Below, in pieces: positions 14,695-23,757 of a stretch of DNA of 26,267 nt. The notes beneath the pieces were generated by a model. That model saw only the letters and a list, made by a program, of their open reading frames with translations. It did no database searches and had not been told where the DNA came from. How positions within the stretch are numbered: position 1 is the stretch's first letter; the number at the start of each line of letters is the position of its first letter. The position numbers and the translations under genes were made by a program. Source of the stretch: Megasphaera sp. AM44-1BH (GTDB lineage: Bacteria > Bacillota > Negativicutes > Veillonellales > Megasphaeraceae); assembly GCF_003467125.1 (NCBI RefSeq), contig NZ_QSFA01000025.1, forward strand, positions 1 through 26,267, given 5' to 3'.

Positions 14695-14904
14695 ATGAAA
14701 ATAAAATGCGTCGAATTAAGCCAGTTTGAATCCGATCTGATTCTCGCATTCTCACGCCAGCCGAAAGCGGCGCCTGTTTCGACGGGGTTATGCCGTGCGA
14801 TTTATCGCCGCCTTGAAGGCCAGCCGGCCTTTGCCAGGAATAATGTCACCGTATACAGCAAACAAAGCGGACCTGTAATCCGTCCGGCTATGGCTGAAAA
14901 ATAA
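14695..14904 (+). CDS. Small basic protein of unknown function (69 aa)
   Basis: I do not recognise this protein. It is 69 aa, net basic (about 11 Lys/Arg against 5 acidic residues), has two cysteines (Cys5 and one near residue 33), no signal peptide and no membrane segment. It looks like a real gene: it fills its own transcription unit, between a strong promoter (14596-14624) and a strong terminator (14934-14965), and codon choice resembles the neighbours. The ribosome site is weak (AAAGGG at 14678-14683, 11 bases from the ATG). A four-codon ORF (ATG 14684, Met-Ile-Thr-Arg) ends in a TGA overlapping this ATG, which might couple translation. An alternative is that the transcript is a regulatory RNA and the ORF incidental. 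Confidence 0.6.
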   Translation: MKIKCVELSQFESDLILAFSRQPKAAPVSTGLCRAIYRRLEGQPAFARNNVTVYSKQSGPVIRPAMAEK

Positions 14905-14933
14905 ATACCGTATTTACAAAAACCAGCATAGTA

Positions 14934-14965
14934 AAAGGGCTTGTCGTCATCGGCAAGCCCTTTTT
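14934..14965. terminator. Terminator between the 69-aa gene and sdaAA, usable on both strands
   Basis: Stem arms 14934-14946 and 14951-14963 (about 13 pairs, TCAT loop) are followed by T14961-14965 on the plus strand. The minus strand has a shorter T run (A14933-14936), so the same hairpin probably ends the addBA-sdaAB-sdaAA transcript, whose last stop is at 14981. Confidence 0.88.
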
Positions 14966-14980
14966 CGTCGTATCCCGGCA

Positions 14981-15868
14981 TCAACTTTCTTTCATTTCCT
15001 TTTCCAGCCGCCGGGCAACGGCTTTTCCCGTTCCCGTCCTGGCCAGGCCGCCATCGGATGTTTCCTTGAGGGCAACAGGCATCATACGGCCGATTTCAGC
15101 CATGGCACTGATGACTTCATCAGGCGGAATGACGCTGCGGATACCAGCCAGGGCCATCTCAGCAGCGCCGACAGCCATGACAGCCAGACAGGCATTCCGC
15201 TTGACGCAGGGCACTTCTACCAGACCGGCTACAGGATCACAGGCCAGCCCCAGTGTGTTTTTCATGCATAGTGCCATGGCCTGCAGGACGGCATCATCAG
15301 AGCCGCCTGCCAGCTGGGCCGCGGCAGCAGCAGCCATGGCAGCAGCCGTCCCGCATTCAGCCTGGCAGCCGCCGACGGCCCCGGCAACTGAGGCATTGCG
15401 GGCCACGACCGCACCGATTCCGGCAGCCGTAAAAAGGGCTTCTACATTTTCCTGCGGACTCGTTCCCAGTTCTTCGCTGACAGCAGTGAGTACAGCCGGC
15501 ACGATACCGCAGGAACCTGCCGTCGGACAGGCCACGATTTTAAACATCTTGGCATTCGCTTCACTGACAGCCAGCGCATACATTTCTGCTTTGCGTGCCA
15601 GACTGCCCAGCAGCCGGCCGCTGCTATGAGCCAGTTTATCGGCATCGCCGCCGACCAGTCCGCTTACCGACGTTCCCGTATCGGAAAGGCCGGCTTCTAT
15701 GGATTCACGAAACACTTCCAGGCGGGAAGCCATGCACTGCCGCACCGCCGTTTCCGTCTGTTCGGAGGTTTCCATTTCATGGCGGATAACGACTTCCGCT
15801 ATCCGTATATCATGCTGAACCGCCCTATGGGATAGTTCTTCCAGCGTTTTATATTCGTATTCGTACAT
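14981..15868 (-). CDS. sdaAA: L-serine dehydratase, iron-sulfur-dependent, alpha subunit
   Basis: The 295-aa subunit carries the [4Fe-4S] site of the oxygen-sensitive serine deaminase, which turns L-serine into pyruvate and ammonia. CPTAGSCG (Cys114, Cys120), GGCQAECG (Cys168, Cys172) and CDPVAGLVEVPC (Cys210, Cys221) contain the cluster ligands and active-site residues, and the Gly-rich GTGKAVARRL block is at the C terminus. AGGAG lies close to the ATG and AGGAGG 10 bases before it. It starts 14 bases after sdaAB, as usual for the split enzyme of Bacillota. It is the last gene of the operon. Confidence 0.96.
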   Translation of the reverse strand: MYEYEYKTLEELSHRAVQHDIRIAEVVIRHEMETSEQTETAVRQCMASRLEVFRESIEAGLSDTGTSVSGLVGGDADKLAHSSGRLLGSLARKAEMYALAVSEANAKMFKIVACPTAGSCGIVPAVLTAVSEELGTSPQENVEALFTAAGIGAVVARNASVAGAVGGCQAECGTAAAMAAAAAAQLAGGSDDAVLQAMALCMKNTLGLACDPVAGLVEVPCVKRNACLAVMAVGAAEMALAGIRSVIPPDEVISAMAEIGRMMPVALKETSDGGLARTGTGKAVARRLEKEMKES

Positions 15869-15882
15869 TTCTCCTGTACCTC

Positions 15883-16542
15883 CTATAACGGTGCCAGCGT
15901 AATGACGCTCTCAATAGCTGAAATATTACCGATAAGGCTGACCATTTCCGCCGGTACCGGGCTGTCTGTGCAGACAATCATGACCGCGTTGGCATGTTTG
16001 CCGCTGCGGAACACCTTCATCGTCGAAACATTGATATGCCCGATGGCCATGATGGTCGTCGCCTGGGCAATAATCCCCGGCTGATCCCGGTGCAGTGTTA
16101 TGAGCGTATGTTCTTCCCCGTTGAGGGATACTTCAAATCCATTAATCTCACGGATTTCTATTTTACCGCCTCCCAGTGAAACACCGAGTATTTCTGCCTG
16201 ATTGCCATTTTTGCCCGTCATGGCAATGCGGACCGTATTCGGATGATCCACTTCTTCATCAGACCGCTGCAAGGTGATTTCCAGCCCTTTTTCAGCCGCT
16301 ATGGAAAAGGAATCCCGGAGCCGGGTATCATCCGCCGAAAATCCCAGCAGGCCCGCAACCAGGGCCTTATCCGTCCCATGTCCTTTATAGGTCTTGGCAA
16401 ATGAACCGTATACGGTAATCAGTGCCTTCTCCGGTTCATCCTTTAATATATTTCTTGCCATAAGCCCGATACGCGCGGCACCTGCCGTATGCGAGCTGGA
16501 AGGGCCAATCATGACAGGCCCTACAATATCAAATACACTCAT
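15883..16542 (-). CDS. sdaAB: L-serine dehydratase, iron-sulfur-dependent, beta subunit
   Basis: The 219-aa subunit has the N-terminal serine-dehydratase beta domain with IGPSSSHTAGAARIG (12-26). A C-terminal ACT domain follows from about residue 148 (LITLHRDQPGIIAQATTIMA), which in relatives senses amino acid. It pairs with SdaAA to form the active enzyme. AGGAG precedes the ATG by 6 bases, and the gene begins 9 bases after the addA stop, so it shares the addBA transcript. Confidence 0.96.
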   Translation of the reverse strand: MSVFDIVGPVMIGPSSSHTAGAARIGLMARNILKDEPEKALITVYGSFAKTYKGHGTDKALVAGLLGFSADDTRLRDSFSIAAEKGLEITLQRSDEEVDHPNTVRIAMTGKNGNQAEILGVSLGGGKIEIREINGFEVSLNGEEHTLITLHRDQPGIIAQATTIMAIGHINVSTMKVFRSGKHANAVMIVCTDSPVPAEMVSLIGNISAIESVITLAPL

Positions 16543-16551
16543 GATATGCTC

Positions 16552-19500
16552 CTATTCTACACGAATCGCCTTTCCCAGGCGGAAACTATATATATAGGCT
16601 TCCCGGACCGGATGCCCGCCGATTCTTTCTACAGCCTGCCTGTAGAGGGAAAGCTGTACGCCGTAACGCCTGATAAATGCGCCGGCATCATCGAGACGGT
16701 CTGTCTTATAATCAATCAGCACCCATCCATCATGTTCCTGGAATAAACAGTCAATAACGCCCTGTACCAGTATTTCTTCTCCTTCTTCTGCATCCGGCAG
16801 GAGTCCGCCTGCCGGAAGGAGGATGCTGAACGGATATTCCCGGAGTATGCGTTCTGACGCCGCCATACGCCGGCTGAGAGGGGAATGGCAGAACGCAAGG
16901 ATGGGCGGCAGATAGGCCGATGATACTTCTTCTGGCGTAAATAATCCCTGAGTCTGCCAGGACCGGAGCTGCTCTTCTATATCCTTCCGTTCCATGCCGG
17001 ATTTCACATTCAGATACTGCATGATTTTGTGAACCAGCGTACCATGCCGGGCGCCTGTTTCTTCTTCCTCTTTTTTATCCAGCCAGGCAGGAAGCCGGCT
17101 GAACACATCTTCATCGTCTTCCACAGCCGACCCTGGTGCAGCCAGTTCCCGTTCTGCCTCCAGTTCATCCTGATGCAGGAGCTGATACTGTCTTTTGATT
17201 TCCGAAACGGAATACTTGGCCGCTGTTTCCACCGCTTTGGGCCAGGGATAGTGCCATGACAAGGCCCGTTCCATCCAGCCTGGGATATCCGTTCCCGTCA
17301 GCTCACCGCGGCGTAGCTGCTGCAACGGTGAATCGCAGGATATATCCGTCACCACTTCAATAAGAGGCGGTACCTGGTGATACAGGGCGAGATGCCAGAA
17401 GCCATGGGTTTCATCACTGTCGAGACCGGCCAGAGCCTTTCCGCCGGTCTGTTCCCACTGGTCCTGTCCTGCAAAAAGAGGCATGAGCCAGTCGAGATAG
17501 GAACGGCTTTCTGCCGGATTATCCTCTTTCTGCCAGCGCGCCCAGGCCTTTCCTATATCTTTAACCGTACCTGTCAGGATCAATTTATCCCGCGCCCGGG
17601 TCATCGCTACGTAGAGTACGCGCTGTTCCTCTGCCCGGCCTTCCCAGGCCAGTTGTTCCCGCAGGCCGCTCCAGATAAAATCCGGATAGGAAATGCGCCA
17701 TTCCGTATCGAATTGCCGCAGACCGATTCCCAGGGACTTGTGAAGCAGTATGTCCCGGGAAAGGTCCGTCTCGTTAAATTGTTTTCCCATATCGGCGACG
17801 ACGACAATGGGAAATTCCAGCCCCTTGCTTTTATGAATGGAAAGGATCCGTACGACATCTTCTCCCTCGCCCAGGACTTTGGCAGGGGCCAGATCGAGCT
17901 GATCTTCCTGCATCTTGTCAATGAGCTGCAGGTAACGGAACAGGCCGCGGTATCCTGCTTCTTCGTACTGGCGGGCCCGTTCATACAGTGCCTGGAGATT
18001 GGCCTGCCGCACAGCACCGCCCGGCATGCCTCCGACAAAATGAATATATCCCGTATCCAGATACAGCTGCTGCAGCAACTCAGCCACACTGGCACGGCGG
18101 CTGAACGTCCGCCACTGTTCCAGATGCCGCATAAAATCCTGCAGGGGAGCTGCCTCATCGTCTGGCAGGGACTGGACATATACAGGCAGGTTCTGCCATA
18201 GTGTCCCATCCCCGGTCAGACGCAGATCAGCCAGGGCATCTTCTTCCAGTCCGACCAAAGGAGACCGGAGGACTGCCGCCATGGGAAGATCCTGCTCCGG
18301 ATTATCGATGCAGCGCAGCAGTGCCAGCATAACCTGTACTTCTATGGCCGCAAAATATCCACCGCTTTCATCGGCATAGACGGGTATGCCGGCTTCCTGG
18401 AACGTCCGTGCCATGATCTGTGCTTTATTTTTCAGGGAGCGGAGCAGCACTACCATATGGCGCCAGGAAACAGGTTCCATGGAACTATCCTTACGCTGGA
18501 TGTACTGGCCGGACTGTTTAATATCTATAAGGCGGCGGGCCACCATCTGGCACTCTTTTTCAAAGGCCGTGCGTTCAGTATCTCCGTCGTCAGACGGTTC
18601 ATCGGAAGATGATTCTCTTCCCGTGTCGTTTTCTGTATCCGTTTCTGCCTTTCCTGCTGTGTCGAGAATCTGAACTTCTATGGTACCGCCAAGCCAGTTG
18701 TCTTCCGTACAAGGCTTGCGGCCGGCATAGAGCTTTTCCCGTTCGCCATAGGGCATACCGGCTGTATCCGGCGTCATGATACGGCTGAATACCTCATTGA
18801 TAGCTTCCAGGATATGACCGTCACTGCGGAAATTGCGGGCCAGATCGATACAGCGCTGCTTTGCATGTGCATCGCGGCTGTAGGCCTGATATTTTTCCAG
18901 GAACAACGTGGGATCGGCCAGACGGAACCGGTATATGCTCTGTTTGATATCGCCGACCATAAACCGGTTGTCCGGACAGGCTATCAGCCGGGCAATCATT
19001 TCCTGAACGCCATTCGTATCCTGATATTCATCCATGAGGATTTCCTTGAATGTCTGCCGCAATTCCTCTGCGGCATCGGACCGAACGATGTGTTCCGGCG
19101 TCGAAGACGGGTCCAGGAGTATGTGCAGGCAGAAGTGTTCCAGGTCGTTGAAATCGACCCAGCTTTTTTCTCTCTTTGCCTGTCCGTACGCATCAGCAAA
19201 ATCTTTTGTCAGCTGCACCAGTCCTGTAATATACGGTTTCATACTTCGCAGTCCATCCAGCCATTCCCTTTCCGATGGCACAAACCACATATCTTTCATG
19301 TCCGTAAACTGTTCCTTGCATGACTTGCGTACGTTTTTGCATTGTTCCCAGAAGGCTTTATCCTCTTCATCCAGCTTACGCAGACTGGCAAGACGTGCGT
19401 AATTAACAGCCAGCACAGCCTGACGCAGGTCTTCCCAGGAGCTTTTACCCTGTATCTGCTGCAGCATGTCATATTCGTTCCGGATCTGCTGGTGGCCTTT

Positions 19501-20232
19501 TTCCAATGCCGGACGTGCCGCAAGCCCCGGCAGGATCTGCTGCAGCCGGCCCAGTATACTTCTGATCCGCAGGCGGACCTGCTTTTTGATGGGCTGGCAC
19601 CATGGCAGATCGTCCAGTCTGGCATTATCCTTTACAGCATAATCAGCCGCAGCCTGGTCCAGCCAGTCATCGGGCCATGGCAGACTGCGGGAAAACCGGT
19701 ATATACGGATGATTTCTTCCATCAGGATGTCGTCTCCGTGTTCATCACCAAACATTTCAGCCAGTGGATACAGGATTTGTGCTTTGTCAGCATCTTCATA
19801 GTACGACAGAAAGACATCTTCCAGCACCTGATGCTGCAACAGGGTCAATTCCTCGGTTCCTGCAATCGTAAACCGGGGATCGACATCTATTTTATAAAAA
19901 TACCGCCGGATAACGGCCTGACAGAAGGAGTGAAGGGTAGAGATGTGGGCAGATGGCATCAGCGCCAGCTGCCGTTCTGCCATTGCCGAGTCTTCTTCGG
20001 TCAGTTTTCCGGCCAGTGCCGCCGCAATCCGCTCCCGCATTTCAGCAGCAGCCGCCTTTGTAAAGGTAACGACCAGCATTTCCGTTATGTCCACCGGATC
20101 TGTCCGGTCCAGAAGCCGGCGTATGATACGTTCAACGAGCACAGCCGTCTTACCGCTTCCGGCAGCCGCCGACAACAACAGTGTCTGGCCCCGGCTGTCG
20201 ATGGCTTCCTGCTGTTCATGAGTCCATGCCAT
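16552..20232 (-). CDS. addA: ATP-dependent helicase/nuclease subunit A (AddA)
   Basis: The 1226-aa subunit has UvrD-type helicase motifs in order: Walker A AAAGSGKT (22-29), DEYQDTN (motif II), and the motif VI region RVLYVAMTRARDKLIL. A RecB-type nuclease domain at the C terminus contains VLIDYKTDRLDD. With AddB it resects double-strand breaks until a Chi-like sequence and loads RecA. The ATG at 20232 has AAGGAG 9 bases upstream; the in-frame ATG at 20241 touches that site. It overlaps the addB 3' end by 17 bases, typical of addBA. Length is as expected. Confidence 0.97.
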   Translation of the reverse strand: MAWTHEQQEAIDSRGQTLLLSAAAGSGKTAVLVERIIRRLLDRTDPVDITEMLVVTFTKAAAAEMRERIAAALAGKLTEEDSAMAERQLALMPSAHISTLHSFCQAVIRRYFYKIDVDPRFTIAGTEELTLLQHQVLEDVFLSYYEDADKAQILYPLAEMFGDEHGDDILMEEIIRIYRFSRSLPWPDDWLDQAAADYAVKDNARLDDLPWCQPIKKQVRLRIRSILGRLQQILPGLAARPALEKGHQQIRNEYDMLQQIQGKSSWEDLRQAVLAVNYARLASLRKLDEEDKAFWEQCKNVRKSCKEQFTDMKDMWFVPSEREWLDGLRSMKPYITGLVQLTKDFADAYGQAKREKSWVDFNDLEHFCLHILLDPSSTPEHIVRSDAAEELRQTFKEILMDEYQDTNGVQEMIARLIACPDNRFMVGDIKQSIYRFRLADPTLFLEKYQAYSRDAHAKQRCIDLARNFRSDGHILEAINEVFSRIMTPDTAGMPYGEREKLYAGRKPCTEDNWLGGTIEVQILDTAGKAETDTENDTGRESSSDEPSDDGDTERTAFEKECQMVARRLIDIKQSGQYIQRKDSSMEPVSWRHMVVLLRSLKNKAQIMARTFQEAGIPVYADESGGYFAAIEVQVMLALLRCIDNPEQDLPMAAVLRSPLVGLEEDALADLRLTGDGTLWQNLPVYVQSLPDDEAAPLQDFMRHLEQWRTFSRRASVAELLQQLYLDTGYIHFVGGMPGGAVRQANLQALYERARQYEEAGYRGLFRYLQLIDKMQEDQLDLAPAKVLGEGEDVVRILSIHKSKGLEFPIVVVADMGKQFNETDLSRDILLHKSLGIGLRQFDTEWRISYPDFIWSGLREQLAWEGRAEEQRVLYVAMTRARDKLILTGTVKDIGKAWARWQKEDNPAESRSYLDWLMPLFAGQDQWEQTGGKALAGLDSDETHGFWHLALYHQVPPLIEVVTDISCDSPLQQLRRGELTGTDIPGWMERALSWHYPWPKAVETAAKYSVSEIKRQYQLLHQDELEAERELAAPGSAVEDDEDVFSRLPAWLDKKEEEETGARHGTLVHKIMQYLNVKSGMERKDIEEQLRSWQTQGLFTPEEVSSAYLPPILAFCHSPLSRRMAASERILREYPFSILLPAGGLLPDAEEGEEILVQGVIDCLFQEHDGWVLIDYKTDRLDDAGAFIRRYGVQLSLYRQAVERIGGHPVREAYIYSFRLGKAIRVE

Positions 20233-23200
20233 GCGTATCATCTCCTTCCTGGCTGATGCGGACTACAATATCACTTTTTTTCAATTTCCCGGCCGCATCG
20301 TAGCTATTATCCTGCGTATGAGGATCAAACGCACAGAATGCGTGATACGGGCAATACTGGCAATGGCTCTGCGCCCCGAACAGTACGGGATGGATAGAGA
20401 TATCACCACTGCCCATCTGTTCGGCAATAGCATGGATTCTTTTTTCGGCCACGGTCAGTACCTTCTGCCACCAGGAATAGGGAAATACATTATATCCGGC
20501 CGTACTCAGATTCCCGCCCTTATTCAGCCGCACATTGAGAAACGAGGAAGCTGTTTCCATAGACCTATCCAGATACCGCACAATATCGGGACTGTCCAGA
20601 TAAAATCCTTTCAGTTTATTTTCTTTATTGTACAACTGAACTTTTTCTTCCCGACTGAGGAGCCGGTTTTCCGAAAGCTTCCGGCTGCGTACATAACAAT
20701 ACAGCACCGCGGCCGGAGCTGACTGAGGACCTATATTTTTTAAGGCCACATCCATATACGTCAGGAGCTGCAGTTCCAGTCCCATATAAATCTTTTGCAG
20801 ATCCAGTACCGTATTGCCCGATTTATAATCGATGATAACGACAAAATCCGTATCGTCTGCGCGGAGTGTATCAATGCGGTCAATCTGTCCGGTCACGATA
20901 ACTTCCAGTCCATTTTCCAATGTAAACTGCAGGGCTTTCCAGGCATTTTTCCCCTGGCCGAATCCCTTTTCTACAGCAGCCGTATGAAAATCCGATGTCT
21001 GATTGAAATCACACAGCCGGTGCACCGTCCGGATGAGGACCTGGATCAGCCTTCCCCGGATCTGGATAAAATACGCATTGGACATGAGAATGTCATTCTG
21101 TATCTGCGGCGACAGTTCCTCTACAATAGACGTACACAGTGGTCCTATTTCCTCATCCTGCAGATGCTGCCACTGCCGTCCTTCTGCCAGCAGTTTTTCT
21201 CCTATACGGCGCAATGCCTCATGAACGAGCATACCCAGGTCCGGTGCTGAAAAATGCTGCATCGGCCGTTCGGCAAGTCCCAGCCCATATTGTGAAAAAT
21301 ACGCAAACGGGCATTGACGGTAACTTTCAAAGCGGGTAACGGAACCGACGATCCGCCCTTCCGGAGCATAGAGACGGCGCACCGTTTCATACGGAAGCCG
21401 CTCCGGCCGGTTATGATAAAACAAGCCCAGCACAGCCTGTACGGCTTCCTGTTTCCATCCATGGAGCATGGCCCAGTCGTATAAAGACCACCAGACGGAA
21501 TCTACCGGTTCGTTTTCTACAGCCGGGCGGAGCATGACAGGCAGATACTTCAACGCTTCTGGCATGGAAACAATATATTCCACAGCCGACGATGGGGACG
21601 CTTCCCCGCTTTCCTTGCGCAGACGGGAAATATATTTCTTATCCAGCAGCTGCTGGATCCACAAAGACGGCGTCAGTGCCTCGCCCTGCTCGTCAGCCAG
21701 CGCATAGCTGATGTACAGCCGTTCCCTGGCCCGGCTGGCAGCCAGATAAAACAGGAATTTTTCCTGCAGAGACCGGAACCGGCTTCCCGGTCCCAGTGTC
21801 ACGCCAGCTTCTGTCAGGCTTTGCCGTTCTGTATCACTCAGGAGGCCCTCGTCGCCGCTGTGCTGGGGAAAAATGCCATCATTGATGCCACACAGAAAGA
21901 CAATGCGCCCGCTGCTGGTATAGCCCCGTTCGACAGACGTAATCGTTACGTGGTCCAGTGTCGGCGGGATAATGCTGAAGGTCATGGTCTGCATGCCATC
22001 TTCCACCATCTGGGAAAATTCTTCCAGACTGACCACGTCATCTCCGCACAAGGCTGACATTTCTTCCATGAATGCCAGCATTTTTTTCCATACCTGTTCA
22101 TGCTCTTTACTTTCTGTCGTACGACCAGCCGATTCATCGTCTTCCTTCCAGCGCCGCAGCGTATCGGGGACATGAATCGACTGGAGGAATGTATATAACA
22201 GAGTGCACCAGTCACGCAGATTTTTTTCTCCCTGCGCCTGCTGCCAGAACGGCAGTATATATTGCTGAACCCGCTGCCGTACAGCATTGATCTGCTTCAG
22301 TCGTTCCTGTATTTCCGGATTCTGCCTCGTATCGTCGTTCATATATCTTTGAGGATAATAGGTCCATTCCCGGCTGCCCAGCCACTGCCGGCTGCTGATG
22401 CCGCTGGCCAGGCAGTAATTTTCCAGTATATCCACTTCATGCCGGTCCAGGGGAAACAGATCCGTCTTGAGAAGGCGGAACACCGTCTCATGCGACCAGC
22501 GGGACCTCAGCAGCGCCAGAAACGCGGCAACAGCCTCTGCCGCCGGGTGGGACGCCATGGGACGGCGGTAATCGGTAAAGCACGGTATACCATAGGCCCT
22601 GCATATCCGTTCTCCCATAGCATCATACATATTGCTCGTCCGGGTAAGTATCAGGAAATCCCGGTACCGGTATCCATATTGCACGAGGCGGACGATACGT
22701 CTGGCAATGGCATCCATTTCAGCTGTACGGCTGGTACATTCTGAGACGATCAATTCCTTTACCGGCGTATCCTGCATATCCGGAACAGGTTGAAAGAAAT
22801 GCTGGGTAAACCGCTGTATTCCCTGACACGGCGGGTCCGGCAGGTTTTCTGTTTCCAGATGGGGAAAAATACGGAGCAGACTCTGATATACCTCCCAGGG
22901 CCGGTGATACAGTGCCGTATTCCGTGCCTGCCGTGAAACATGTCCGGCATCCATCGTCAGCGTCACCGTCAGGGAATCGGCCGCCTTTTCAGCAGCCAGC
23001 AAAATCTGCAGTTGCTGCGGCGTAAACCACTGGAAACCATCTACCCAGACACGGGCTCCCTGAATGAATGTGTACCCGGGAAGTTCCTTCGCCAGCAGCG
23101 TCATCGTGTCATCGGCATTGCCAAAATGACTGTCCAGAAAATTCAGATAGTGTTCATATAACGAAGCAATGTCTTCCAATTTATGCGATAACGTCAGATG

Positions 23201-23632
23201 ATTCATCTGTCCTGCCGCGTTCCGGAGCATATCCGGTGTAATCCGGAACGAGCGGCATTCCATGAGGAACTGCCCCATGGTCGTCACAAAGTTCGGCTGC
23301 GATGCCGCCGTCTGAAGGACGGTCAGGGAACTGCCGTACTGCCGCAGGAGACGCTGCAGTATCATATTGCGGCTCAGTTCAGATAAAGAGGCATGTTCCT
23401 TATTCCGTTCCTGAAAGACCTGGAACGCCAGCCGGGAAAATCCAAAAATCTGTGTTCCCATGAATCCATGGCCCGGCATAGCGGCTGCAAACCGTCTTTC
23501 CATGCTATACGTCGCCTGGTCGGGTACGAGCAGAATAGCTTTTCCGCCAGCTGCCGACCAGTTTCTGATCTCTTCCAGGCATCGGGCGGTCTTGCCGCTG
23601 CCAGCCTTTCCAAATACGACGGTTACTGCCAC
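20216..23632 (-). CDS. addB: ATP-dependent helicase/nuclease subunit B (AddB)
   Basis: The 1138-aa subunit has a Walker A motif GKAGSGKT (8-15), an inactive-helicase core that recognises the recombination signal, and a C-terminal nuclease domain with IIDYKSGN. Four cysteines of the expected [4Fe-4S] cluster are visible: RQCPFAYF and the trio in CQYCPYHAFC. The start is the GTG at 23632 (protein begins MAVTVVFG) with GAGGAG 8 bases upstream; an in-frame Met 13 codons earlier has no such site. It heads the addB-addA-sdaAB-sdaAA operon. The upstream region has only a weak -10-like TAGAAT. Confidence 0.96.
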   Translation of the reverse strand: MAVTVVFGKAGSGKTARCLEEIRNWSAAGGKAILLVPDQATYSMERRFAAAMPGHGFMGTQIFGFSRLAFQVFQERNKEHASLSELSRNMILQRLLRQYGSSLTVLQTAASQPNFVTTMGQFLMECRSFRITPDMLRNAAGQMNHLTLSHKLEDIASLYEHYLNFLDSHFGNADDTMTLLAKELPGYTFIQGARVWVDGFQWFTPQQLQILLAAEKAADSLTVTLTMDAGHVSRQARNTALYHRPWEVYQSLLRIFPHLETENLPDPPCQGIQRFTQHFFQPVPDMQDTPVKELIVSECTSRTAEMDAIARRIVRLVQYGYRYRDFLILTRTSNMYDAMGERICRAYGIPCFTDYRRPMASHPAAEAVAAFLALLRSRWSHETVFRLLKTDLFPLDRHEVDILENYCLASGISSRQWLGSREWTYYPQRYMNDDTRQNPEIQERLKQINAVRQRVQQYILPFWQQAQGEKNLRDWCTLLYTFLQSIHVPDTLRRWKEDDESAGRTTESKEHEQVWKKMLAFMEEMSALCGDDVVSLEEFSQMVEDGMQTMTFSIIPPTLDHVTITSVERGYTSSGRIVFLCGINDGIFPQHSGDEGLLSDTERQSLTEAGVTLGPGSRFRSLQEKFLFYLAASRARERLYISYALADEQGEALTPSLWIQQLLDKKYISRLRKESGEASPSSAVEYIVSMPEALKYLPVMLRPAVENEPVDSVWWSLYDWAMLHGWKQEAVQAVLGLFYHNRPERLPYETVRRLYAPEGRIVGSVTRFESYRQCPFAYFSQYGLGLAERPMQHFSAPDLGMLVHEALRRIGEKLLAEGRQWQHLQDEEIGPLCTSIVEELSPQIQNDILMSNAYFIQIRGRLIQVLIRTVHRLCDFNQTSDFHTAAVEKGFGQGKNAWKALQFTLENGLEVIVTGQIDRIDTLRADDTDFVVIIDYKSGNTVLDLQKIYMGLELQLLTYMDVALKNIGPQSAPAAVLYCYVRSRKLSENRLLSREEKVQLYNKENKLKGFYLDSPDIVRYLDRSMETASSFLNVRLNKGGNLSTAGYNVFPYSWWQKVLTVAEKRIHAIAEQMGSGDISIHPVLFGAQSHCQYCPYHAFCAFDPHTQDNSYDAAGKLKKSDIVVRISQEGDDTHGMDS

Positions 23633-23713
23633 AACTATCTCTCCTCTCCCGTGTTCACTGCAAATATACATATAGAATATTCTATCATATCCGGTATGCG
23701 AATCCTAGTAGAG

Positions 23714-23751
23714 AAAAAAAAGCCCGGTGCTATCGTTCAGATAACAACGGG
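23714..23751 (-). terminator. Terminator after the 324-aa radical SAM gene
   Basis: Arms 23723-23734 and 23740-23751 form a 12-position stem (10 Watson-Crick or wobble pairs, 5-base loop) followed on the minus strand by eight T residues (A run 23714-23721). It starts just beyond the radical SAM stop (23758) and separates that gene from addB. Confidence 0.85.
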
Positions 23752-23757
23752 TCTTCC

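Noticed and set aside
19342..20256. Open frame of about 304 codons antisense to addA
   Set aside because: It lies wholly within the clear helicase region of addA, lacks a ribosome site and any recognisable motif. Long antisense frames are common in this DNA.
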